From: Bdellovibrio reynosensis | GTDB lineage: Bacteria > Bdellovibrionota > Bdellovibrionia > Bdellovibrionales > Bdellovibrionaceae | Assembly: GCF_022814725.1 (NCBI RefSeq) | Contig: NZ_CP093442.1 | Location: 3,100,001-3,164,000, forward strand | Length of the DNA: 64,000 nt | Reading direction: 5' to 3' | Shown here: one piece after another, positions 51,839 to 59,006 of the stretch | How positions within the stretch are numbered: position 1 is the stretch's first letter | Layout of the letters: each line of letters starts with the position of its first letter | The notes under the pieces: generated by a model | What the model was told of the DNA's origin: nothing | The model's input: only the letters and a program-made list of their open reading frames with translations | The model's database searches: none | Made by a program: the position numbers and the translations under genes

Positions 51839-53103
51839 AGGGTGTTGGATACGGTTTTGCAGAACTCGGCATTAACTGTATAGAGATCTTCGTTAGGATT
51901 CATCTTTTAGTTTTTTATACGGATTATGTGGGTCTGGATTCATCTTTGGCAGGCTTAGCCTTGGGCTTGGCTATTTTTTGGGATGCTATTTTAGATCCCA
52001 TCGTCGGCTATTTTTCAGACTGGTTCAGGGCAAAAAAAGCAGAGAGGTTTTCGTTCCTTCCATTTGGTTTTTTGTTTTTGGCATTTTGCATATGGGCCAT
52101 CTTAAATCCTCCGGAATTAAAAACACCCGCAGCTCAATTCGTTTATCTATTAGTGTTTGCTTTGTTATTGAATTCTGCCTACACAACCTTAAGTGTTCCT
52201 TATTCCGCTTTGGTTGGTGATCTTTCCCATGATTCTAAAGAACGCTCGCACTTAATTGGATGGCGTTTGGCTTTTGGCAATTTGGGGGCCATCTTTGGAA
52301 TCGCTATTCCCAGTTATTTTCTGATTCGCAAACAAATCAATCCCTATGGCTCAACAGCTTGGGTGATAATGGCGTTGTTGGCCTTGGGAACCTTTATTTC
52401 TTGGCAGACAGCGAAGAAATACAATCGGCCACCGACGGATAAAACTTCTGCGCGCAGGTTTTCCTTGGTTGCTCCGCTAAAGAACAAAGTATTTCTGCCG
52501 CTAGTCGCCGCTTACTTCATCGCTAACATGGGGCTTACTTTCAATTCTTCACTGGCACTTTATTTTTATCGGTTGCGGTTAAAGTTTGATGAAGAACAAA
52601 TTCAAACGGTGTTGCTTACTTTTCTGGTGGTGTTCACCGTTTCAATTCCTTTTTGGATCTACGCTGCTCGCTTTATTTCAAAGATTCATGCGTTGATGAT
52701 CGGGGCGGGGATGATGGGACTTTCTGCCGCTTTAATTTACCCGTTCTTACCTCCGCGGGAACTGACGTGGACGGTGTTATTCGCTTCGGTATTAGGTGGT
52801 GCGCTCGTGGGCTCTGTCGTGCTATTGGAGTCCTTGCTGACTGATATCGTGAAAGAAGAAGAGCAGCGTACTGGTAAGGATGAATTGGGTCTTTATTTTG
52901 GCGTATGGAAGATGATCGGCAAGATCTCTAGAGGTCTTGCCTTGGCTGTTACAGGGCAAATTTTAACGTGGTCCCGTGTTGATGATCTGTTGACTGCTAA
53001 TTTACGTCTGAACTTAGCTTTTGGTCCCTTAGTTGGCTGCTTTTTTATTGTTTCGGTTTTGATCCTCAAGAAGCTGTCAAATGCCCGCACAACTCTGAAG
53101 TAA
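51835..53103 (+). CDS. GPH-type MFS transporter
   Basis: Major-facilitator sugar:cation symporter family protein of 422 residues, 12 predicted membrane segments. ATG at 51835 gives the usual cytoplasmic start (MKGVGYGFAELGIN) and overlaps the preceding stop by 4 bp. The first-loop signature is AIFWDAILDPIVGYFSDWFR, typical of the MelB/GPH group (DPxxGxxSD). YTTLSVPYSALVGDLSHDSK matches the second conserved loop. In a polysaccharide operon it may move a sugar precursor or act as a flippase, but direction cannot be told. Confidence 0.85.
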   Translation: MKGVGYGFAELGINCIEIFVRIHLLVFYTDYVGLDSSLAGLALGLAIFWDAILDPIVGYFSDWFRAKKAERFSFLPFGFLFLAFCIWAILNPPELKTPAAQFVYLLVFALLLNSAYTTLSVPYSALVGDLSHDSKERSHLIGWRLAFGNLGAIFGIAIPSYFLIRKQINPYGSTAWVIMALLALGTFISWQTAKKYNRPPTDKTSARRFSLVAPLKNKVFLPLVAAYFIANMGLTFNSSLALYFYRLRLKFDEEQIQTVLLTFLVVFTVSIPFWIYAARFISKIHALMIGAGMMGLSAALIYPFLPPRELTWTVLFASVLGGALVGSVVLLESLLTDIVKEEEQRTGKDELGLYFGVWKMIGKISRGLALAVTGQILTWSRVDDLLTANLRLNLAFGPLVGCFFIVSVLILKKLSNARTTLK

Positions 53104-53205
53104 TTTCAAAGTCTTAATCCTCATTACAGATTAAACACAGGCCAAGCCCTTCTTTCAGTGGCACAACGAATGCTTGCAGGGGAAAATGACTTGGAAGGTG
53201 GAAAT

Positions 53206-54624
53206 ATGAGTGATCAGCATATTGAACCTGAATTAACAGTGGGTGAAATCATTAAGCTATACCTATCCCACTGGCGCATGTTTGCCTTTTTTACTGCAGG
53301 CTTATTTGCGATCAGCGTTCTTATATACGTATTAAAAGTTCCCTTTGTTGCATCGTCGACTATTGTCATCAACGATTCACAGAACTCGTCTATGCAGGCG
53401 TTTTCTAACCAATTCTTTGGTCTTTCCAAATCCGTCCAAGAATCTAAAAAGGGTAGCAGCCTTCTTTCAAAACACATTGAGTATTTGAAAACACGGGAGT
53501 TTTACGAAACTTTATTAACGCGTATTCAAGAACGTGGCAGCAGTCCACTTTTAACGATGGAAGAACGTAAGGGCTACGATGTTCTTCGCACCACCTACTT
53601 TAAAAACTTAGAAAAGCCTGAAAACAAAATCGCGTTATTGCAGCGCCTGGATTCATGGACTCGCATCCAACTGGATTCTGACTTCGAAATTCAAATCGAT
53701 GCAGTAACTCCGATTAAGGCCGTATCTTTATTCCTATCTAATACGATTTCTGAATTGGCAGCTCAGACCTTAAAAGCCCGCGAGTTGGGCGAGATCGCAA
53801 AAGTTGAAAACTTCATGGCGAAGCAAAAAGCTGATGCGGATGAAAAGCTTGCGACTTTCAGTAAACAACTTGCTGAGCTACAAAACAAAGATGAAAACTT
53901 ATTGCCGCTTTCTTCAAAAGAAAAAATGGGCGACTACGTAACGGAACTTTTAGTTCGCGCCAACGAAATCAAACTTAAGATCTCTGAAAATAAAAAAATG
54001 ATCGAGTATCTTGAACGTGGTCGTACTGGGCAAAGAGAAAGTGCGCTTTATGGTGTCGGCGGAAAAATCGAAGCGCTTAAAATCGAAAACAATCTTTTGC
54101 TGGGAAAATTGGGTCAGGTTCAAGGTTCTATTGATCGTTTGAAAAAAGAAGTGAAGGCTTTGCCGTTTGCCGCACAAATGGTGGAAGACCTTAAAAAGAA
54201 ATCCGAACTTGAATTCGCTCGTTATAAAGAGCTGACTACGAACCTAGCTAAACTTGAAGCACAAAAGATCTCTATCGATACTCGTTTTGAAGTTTTAGAA
54301 AGAGCCCGCTGGGAAAATACGTTGCCGCAAATTGGTTTGCTTAGCCTAGGACTTCTGTCGTTGCTGTTTAGCCAGGTGATTGGTTCTTTGATCATCTATT
54401 TTAAATACCTTTGGAATCCGCATGTGGTTACGGCACAAACATCGCGCAACTTGGTTATCTTTGATAATCATTCTGTCGATCCGCGAGTTATCATTGAAAA
54501 CTCTAAAATCAAATTCAGCTTAAAAAAACCTGAAGGTAAAAAAGAGGGTGAGCCTGGCGAAGAACAAGATAAAATCGCCTGGAATGTGCTGAATGTAGGT
54601 CAGGGTACAGATATCTCGCAATAG
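53206..54624 (+). CDS. Wzz-like chain-length determinant protein
   Basis: Polysaccharide co-polymerase of 472 residues. ATG at 53206 has GGTGG 4 nt upstream. N-terminal helix (about 24-44 from LSHWRMFAFFTAGLFAISVL) and C-terminal helix (about 383-403, IGLLSLGLLSLLFSQVIGSL) flank a long coiled-coil periplasmic domain with AQLQNKDENLLPLSS-like helices. The tail after the second membrane segment is cytoplasmic and lacks a tyrosine-kinase domain. It should set polymer length together with the Wzy-like protein. Confidence 0.83.
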   Translation: MSDQHIEPELTVGEIIKLYLSHWRMFAFFTAGLFAISVLIYVLKVPFVASSTIVINDSQNSSMQAFSNQFFGLSKSVQESKKGSSLLSKHIEYLKTREFYETLLTRIQERGSSPLLTMEERKGYDVLRTTYFKNLEKPENKIALLQRLDSWTRIQLDSDFEIQIDAVTPIKAVSLFLSNTISELAAQTLKARELGEIAKVENFMAKQKADADEKLATFSKQLAELQNKDENLLPLSSKEKMGDYVTELLVRANEIKLKISENKKMIEYLERGRTGQRESALYGVGGKIEALKIENNLLLGKLGQVQGSIDRLKKEVKALPFAAQMVEDLKKKSELEFARYKELTTNLAKLEAQKISIDTRFEVLERARWENTLPQIGLLSLGLLSLLFSQVIGSLIIYFKYLWNPHVVTAQTSRNLVIFDNHSVDPRVIIENSKIKFSLKKPEGKKEGEPGEEQDKIAWNVLNVGQGTDISQ

Positions 54625-54634
54625 GAAGTTTTTT

Positions 54635-55771
54635 ATGAAAACGCAGATTTTAAACAGCTTAGTCATTCTTGTCGCGGGTTCACTGGTAGCCTGTGGAAAT
54701 CAGGTCAGTCAAAGTGTCAATAAAGCTATCGTCGATAATCAAAATGCAAAGACCAGTCTTGAGTGGGATCAATCTGAGGCAAATCCAGAAATTCTGTTCC
54801 CGCAATGGCAAGAGCAGTTTATGCGCGACTCTTCTAAGCGCGAAGAACTTAAAAAAGATGTATGTACAGCTTTGGATGAGATTGAAACTCGGGAGCTGAC
54901 TCTTTTCGAAAATGAAATTCGCAAAGAACAAAACCGCGCTCTTCTTGCTGATTGCAAAACGGATCTTCTTGCTAAGATTGAAGCGTACTACGATGTAGAA
55001 CGCAGTGGATTGGTGGCCGCGACGAATGCTATAATGCCAAAAGCTTCGACTAACAATTTTAAATTCGCTGATAACGTGCAAAAGCGCGATACTACAAATG
55101 GCTATAGAGCGAAGACAGGTGATATCGGCCGTAAAGAAGTCATTCTGACTTTTGATGATGGGCCAAGCAACCTTTATACAGAATCCATTTTACAAGCCCT
55201 TAAAGAAGTTAATGCGAAAGCGATCTTCTTTCACCAAGGTAAAAACGTACGCATGAATCCTGCGATTGTTAGAAAAGTAGCGGCTGATGGTCACTCTGTT
55301 GGTAGCCATTCTGTTTCGCATTCTTGCTTGGGACCAAGTGCAGCTTGTAAGCGCTTTAACGGTCGTAATTTGAGTTATGATGAAGCCGTCGCAGAAATCC
55401 GCGGCGGTCATCAGGCCATTTATGACACCCTTGGATGGGTTGATCCTTTCTTTCGTTTTCCATTCGACGAGAAAAGCCCAGAACTTAGATATTTCTTAAA
55501 AACTCAATCTACGGGCGAGTTTATGTGGAATGTTGATAGTGAGGACTGGAAAGCCACGTCACTGCAAACTGTACTGGATAATACTTTAAGACAGATTGAA
55601 GCTTTGGGAACAGGCCTAGTGCTTTTCCACGACGTGCAAAGAAAAACGGCAGAGATTATGCCGCAATTCCTTCGCGAGCTTTACATTCGTGGTTACAGTG
55701 TTGTATTACTTCAACCCGCTGACCTTAATGTCAGATACAACAGCAAACTGGTAAGAAAGCCGACTCCGTAG
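54635..55771 (+). CDS. Polysaccharide deacetylase lipoprotein (NodB domain)
   Basis: Lipoprotein of 378 residues; lipobox LVAC at the end of the signal peptide. An N-terminal helical region (about 25-160) precedes a NodB domain with all metal and catalytic motifs: TFDDGP (metal/catalytic Asp), HSVSH (metal His pair), RFPFDE, NVDSEDW and LFHDV. Two extra Cys occur in SCLGPSAACKRF. It probably removes acetyl groups from the cluster's polymer or from peptidoglycan at the outer face. It lies 10 bp after the wzz-like gene. Confidence 0.87.
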   Translation: MKTQILNSLVILVAGSLVACGNQVSQSVNKAIVDNQNAKTSLEWDQSEANPEILFPQWQEQFMRDSSKREELKKDVCTALDEIETRELTLFENEIRKEQNRALLADCKTDLLAKIEAYYDVERSGLVAATNAIMPKASTNNFKFADNVQKRDTTNGYRAKTGDIGRKEVILTFDDGPSNLYTESILQALKEVNAKAIFFHQGKNVRMNPAIVRKVAADGHSVGSHSVSHSCLGPSAACKRFNGRNLSYDEAVAEIRGGHQAIYDTLGWVDPFFRFPFDEKSPELRYFLKTQSTGEFMWNVDSEDWKATSLQTVLDNTLRQIEALGTGLVLFHDVQRKTAEIMPQFLRELYIRGYSVVLLQPADLNVRYNSKLVRKPTP

Positions 55772-55777
55772 GTCTGC

Positions 55778-55796
55778 ACTCCGATTTTGTCGGGGT
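55778..55796. repeat. ACTCCGA/TCGGGGT hairpin
   Basis: A 7-bp stem with one wobble and a 5-nt loop lies between the deacetylase stop and the YkgJ-like start. It is almost identical in text to the hairpin at 26799-26817. It ends 1 nt before the TAGG SD region. Confidence 0.45.
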
Positions 55797-55805
55797 AGGT
55801 ATTAA

Positions 55806-56198
55806 ATGAAACGCCCTGATATTGATCGTCCTTCGACTTGGAAACCCTATAAAAACAATATGTGCAATGGCTGCTTTGGCGGCTGTTGCACGATGCCGGT
55901 AGAAATCAGACTTTCTGATCTGATTCGTCTTGGTGTTACAGACGAAGACGAAGCTGCTGGTTCCATCAAAAAGTTAGCAAAACGACTGATCAAGGAAGGC
56001 ATCTTAACTTCCTATCGCGCGGGCACTGAATTTTTCATGCTTTCCCAAAAAGCCAACCGCGATTGTTATTATCTCGACTCGAAAACACGTCTTTGCACGG
56101 TCTATGAAAAGCGCCCGGATACTTGTCGTCAATTCCCTTCTATAGGACCTCGCCCGGGATTCTGTCCTGGGACCTCTGCTTCTTCCGTCTTAAAATGA
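55806..56198 (+). CDS. YkgJ family zinc/iron-cysteine cluster protein
   Basis: Small cytoplasmic protein of 130 residues with the YkgJ-type Cys pattern: CNGCFGGCC near residue 19, CYYLDSKTRLCTVYEKRPDT and CRQFPS, ending with FCPG. Eight Cys probably bind a metal cluster. The role of the family is not established. The end GTSASSVLK is hydrophilic. It follows the polysaccharide cluster by 34 bp and may be co-transcribed. Confidence 0.83.
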   Translation: MKRPDIDRPSTWKPYKNNMCNGCFGGCCTMPVEIRLSDLIRLGVTDEDEAAGSIKKLAKRLIKEGILTSYRAGTEFFMLSQKANRDCYYLDSKTRLCTVYEKRPDTCRQFPSIGPRPGFCPGTSASSVLK

Positions 56199-56285
56199 GA
56201 CTGTAGAAGCTCTGTACAGCCAAGGACGCAATAACGGCCCTGTCTCAGTCTGAGCTGTGCTAGGAGCCTTATATCGCATTAGAAG

Positions 56286-56301
56286 TGGCATAAGCGCTGC
56301 T
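56286..56301 (+). promoter_or_regulatory. Sigma-54-like promoter of the 56331 gene
   Basis: TGGCATAAGCGCTGCT has GG (56287-56288) and GC (56299-56300) exactly 10 nt apart; the -12 part reads CTGCT rather than TTGCT. Start near 56311, 20 nt before the ATG with AGGAGG between. Confidence 0.5.
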
Positions 56302-56330
56302 CTTACTAACTGTAAGAACAGGAGGCTATT

Positions 56331-57389
56331 ATGGGCTTCGATGATAACAAATTAGAAACTGCGATTATCGGCTTTTCCATCGTCTTGGTGGCAGGCCTAG
56401 GGTTTCTTTTAAAAACCCCTGTTCAATCTGCACTAGGGTACCAAAATGTATCTTACGAAATGCCACGCCCTAAAGCGTCCTTCTTAGCCTCATTATTTGA
56501 TCTAGGTGATCGTGAAATTGAACGAAAATACGTAAATCCATTTGATAAGAAAAAGGCCGATGCGAAAAAAGCAGCGGTGGACCCTAAGGCTGCAAAAACT
56601 AACGTAGCTAAAGCGCCAGCGCCAGCACCAAAACAAGCTGATAAAAAAGCGGATGAAAGGCAGAAAAATGTGGATGTTCAAGTCGTTGGTTCTGATCCAT
56701 CGGTGGATCTTGGCGACTTTGATAAGATGGCCGACAATTCACAAGTTCCAGGTAATTATAGCGACGTGGGAGCTGCGAATAAAAAGAACAATATTCCCGC
56801 AGAAGAAGCTAAAACCGGTCTGACTGCAGATCAATGGAGAGCCTTGCTGCAAGCGCAACCAACAAAAGAAAATGTGACCAAGCTTGTTGCTGCATTTTCA
56901 AATAAGGAAATCGATGATCAAACGTTCTATATGATTTCCTCTGAACTTTTGCGCAACAACCAAGCTGAAGTGCAGAAGTTAGGTCTTGCTGCAGTTCAAT
57001 CGTTTTATTCAGTGAAAAGCTTTGCTTTAGTTTCACAAAGCTACAACCAACTGACGCCAGAACTTCAATCCCAGGCGCATAATTATCTTCTGACTTATGC
57101 AGTTAGCAGCCGCATGGGCATTTTAATGGCGGCTTTGCAAAGCCGTGATGTGGTGGTGGTGACTTCAGCTACTCAGATCGTGATGGAAGGTCATCAAAAA
57201 GCGAAAGAAGGTGTTTTGACTTCGGCGGATCCGCGCAACCAGCGTGGTGACGTGACGACAAATTCGATTTCAGGTTATGCGAAATTCCTTCCCGTATTTC
57301 AACAACTTGCGCAATATCCTGATTCGTCGATCTCGGGTTTAGCAAACTCTGCTCTTAGCCAAATTCAGGGAGCTGTAGCTGCTCTTTAA
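56331..57389 (+). CDS. Hypothetical membrane-anchored protein
   Basis: Protein of 352 residues; no family recognised. One membrane segment lies at about 11-29 (TAIIGFSIVLVAGLGFLL) after a short acidic start. A basic Lys/Ala/Pro region follows (KKADAKKAAVDPKAAKTN). The C-terminal 190 residues look like helical repeats of HEAT/TPR type (AQPTKENVTKLVAAFSNKEI, ISSELLRNNQAEVQKLGLAA). A strong AGGAGG SD and a sigma-54-like promoter precede it. Confidence 0.7.
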   Translation: MGFDDNKLETAIIGFSIVLVAGLGFLLKTPVQSALGYQNVSYEMPRPKASFLASLFDLGDREIERKYVNPFDKKKADAKKAAVDPKAAKTNVAKAPAPAPKQADKKADERQKNVDVQVVGSDPSVDLGDFDKMADNSQVPGNYSDVGAANKKNNIPAEEAKTGLTADQWRALLQAQPTKENVTKLVAAFSNKEIDDQTFYMISSELLRNNQAEVQKLGLAAVQSFYSVKSFALVSQSYNQLTPELQSQAHNYLLTYAVSSRMGILMAALQSRDVVVVTSATQIVMEGHQKAKEGVLTSADPRNQRGDVTTNSISGYAKFLPVFQQLAQYPDSSISGLANSALSQIQGAVAAL

Positions 57390-57428
57390 GATGGACAGCT
57401 TCCGGTTTTGTCAGTCAGAATATTTCTG

Positions 57429-58160
57429 ATGTTTTCTTTAAAATATGCCGCTTTATTCCTGATCTTTTTTTCCAATATTACTTGGGCAGCGACGACCTTA
57501 CCTAGGGGCTTAGACGATATAGACCGTATTCGCGCCTTACAGATTTTAGGCTTTGGCTCGGCTTCTAAGATTCTGAACAACCCTTATCCGCTAGGTGGGT
57601 ATTCGGGGATCGAAGTGGGACTTTCTTCGGAATTTATCCCCATCGAAGATTTGGCCCGCTTAGGTACCAAAACCACGGACCGTGGAGAACTTAACTACTA
57701 CACTCTGACTTTCGGTAAGGGCCTTTATTATAACGTTGATACTCATTTGTATTTCACTCCCTCTTTGCAGTCCGAAAAAGTTCAAGCCTTCGGGGGACAG
57801 CTTCGCTGGGGTTTTTATGAGGCTAAGTTTTTTCCTTTAAGTCTTACGGCCATTCTGTATACGGGTGGTGCGAACTTTTCTAACCTTATAAATATTTCGA
57901 CCATCGGGACGGATCTAGTGGCAACGGTATCCATGGACAACGTCGCTATATATTTTGGCGGTGGCAGGGTTCGAGCTATCGGAAAATTTATCGGTGGCGC
58001 TGATGGAATCACAGACGATGCACAGACCGTCGAACAAGACGAAACTGAAAATCACACGGTGTTCGGTGTAAGCTTTGATATCGCTCGTTTCTTTGTGGCA
58101 CTAGAGATTGATCGTTACTCAGATTCAATCTATTCCACCAAATTGGGCTTCCGTTTCTGA
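57429..58160 (+). CDS. Putative outer-membrane or periplasmic beta protein
   Basis: Exported protein of about 243 residues. The ATG at 57429 gives signal peptide MFSLKYAALFLIFFSNITWA; a TTG at 57408 is an alternative and neither has a clear SD. The rest alternates polar and hydrophobic residues and ends YSTKLGFRF with C-terminal Phe, as in outer-membrane barrels. Eight to ten strands would fit the length. No family recognised. It follows the 56331 gene by about 40 bp. Confidence 0.68.
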   Translation: MFSLKYAALFLIFFSNITWAATTLPRGLDDIDRIRALQILGFGSASKILNNPYPLGGYSGIEVGLSSEFIPIEDLARLGTKTTDRGELNYYTLTFGKGLYYNVDTHLYFTPSLQSEKVQAFGGQLRWGFYEAKFFPLSLTAILYTGGANFSNLINISTIGTDLVATVSMDNVAIYFGGGRVRAIGKFIGGADGITDDAQTVEQDETENHTVFGVSFDIARFFVALEIDRYSDSIYSTKLGFRF

Positions 58161-58184
58161 CAAACAAAAGATGATTGTTATATT
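58157..58184 (+). promoter_or_regulatory. Sigma-70-like promoter of the VTC operon
   Basis: CTGACA (58157-58162), 16-nt spacer, TATATT (58179-58184). It would give a leader of about 128 nt before the DUF4956 gene. It overlaps the stop codon of the preceding gene. Confidence 0.45.
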
Positions 58185-58214
58185 TCGAATTACAAAGTTT
58201 TCCCTAGTGTAAGG

Positions 58215-58238
58215 GTGGGTTGTCGAAAGACAATCCAT
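58215..58238 (+). promoter_or_regulatory. GAAA-tetraloop hairpin in the VTC operon leader
   Basis: GGGTTGTC-GAAA-GACAATCC forms an 8-bp stem with one wobble, extendable by U-A and G-U, capped by a GNRA tetraloop. No T-run follows, so it is not an intrinsic terminator. Confidence 0.5.
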
Positions 58239-58318
58239 CTTAACAAAATCCTGAAAATCATTGTTATCGCCTCTGCATGATCCAAAATAGATACGCCTTA
58301 GCGGTCTAGGGAGGCTTT

Positions 58319-59002
58319 ATGTTGGACTTTTCTGTTCTAAATTCATCGTTTGCCAATCCAACGTGGATCTCTGTGATTTACGCGTTTTTACTAAGTTTCA
58401 TCTTAGGAACGGTATTGGCGATGCTTTACGTGAAGACGTTTCGGGGATTGTCTTATTCAATCAATTTTCTTCATGGCTTAGTTTTACTTCCCATTGTGAT
58501 TGCCATCGCGATGCAGGCCATTGGCGACAATGTGGCGCGCGGCATAGGTATGATTGGTGCGCTTTCGCTTCTTCGATTTAGAACCAACGTAAAAGATCCA
58601 AGGGACATGTTCTTTATCTTTGCTTCCTTAGCGGTGGGCCTTGCTAGCGGAGTGAACGCTTATGGTGTGGCTATTTTGGGAACAGCTTGTTTTGTTTTGG
58701 CTTTGCTTGTTCTAAACGGCTCTTCATTCGCATCGGGGCCTCAATTTGATGGACTTTTGCGCTTTAATCTAGAGCGGTCTCCGGATCATCAACGCGCGAT
58801 TGAATCTGTTTTAGAAAACAAATGCCGCCACTTTGCCTTAGCGACTATTCGTGAAATGGGACAGGGGGAGCGTTTGGATTTTTCGTACCAAGTCCGTTTG
58901 AAACCCCAGGCTAATTCCGCGCAGTTGATCGAAGAGCTTGGAAAAGTGCACACAGTTCGCGGTTTGAATTTCATGAACCAAGAATCAGTGATTGAGGTGT
59001 AA
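58319..59002 (+). CDS. DUF4956 membrane protein (VTC partner)
   Basis: Inner-membrane protein of 227 residues. About four membrane helices occupy residues 18-145. The DUF4956 signature GIGMIGALSLLRFRTNVKDP and FFIFASLAVGLASGVNAYG is clear. A soluble C-terminal domain of about 75 residues follows (RAIESVLENKCRHFALATI...). DUF4956 genes are typically found beside VTC-domain polymerase genes. Here it could be the membrane part through which the polymer is passed, which is inference. SD GGGAGG. It overlaps the region before the fusion gene. Confidence 0.87.
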   Translation: MLDFSVLNSSFANPTWISVIYAFLLSFILGTVLAMLYVKTFRGLSYSINFLHGLVLLPIVIAIAMQAIGDNVARGIGMIGALSLLRFRTNVKDPRDMFFIFASLAVGLASGVNAYGVAILGTACFVLALLVLNGSSFASGPQFDGLLRFNLERSPDHQRAIESVLENKCRHFALATIREMGQGERLDFSYQVRLKPQANSAQLIEELGKVHTVRGLNFMNQESVIEV

Positions 59003-59006
59003 AAAA

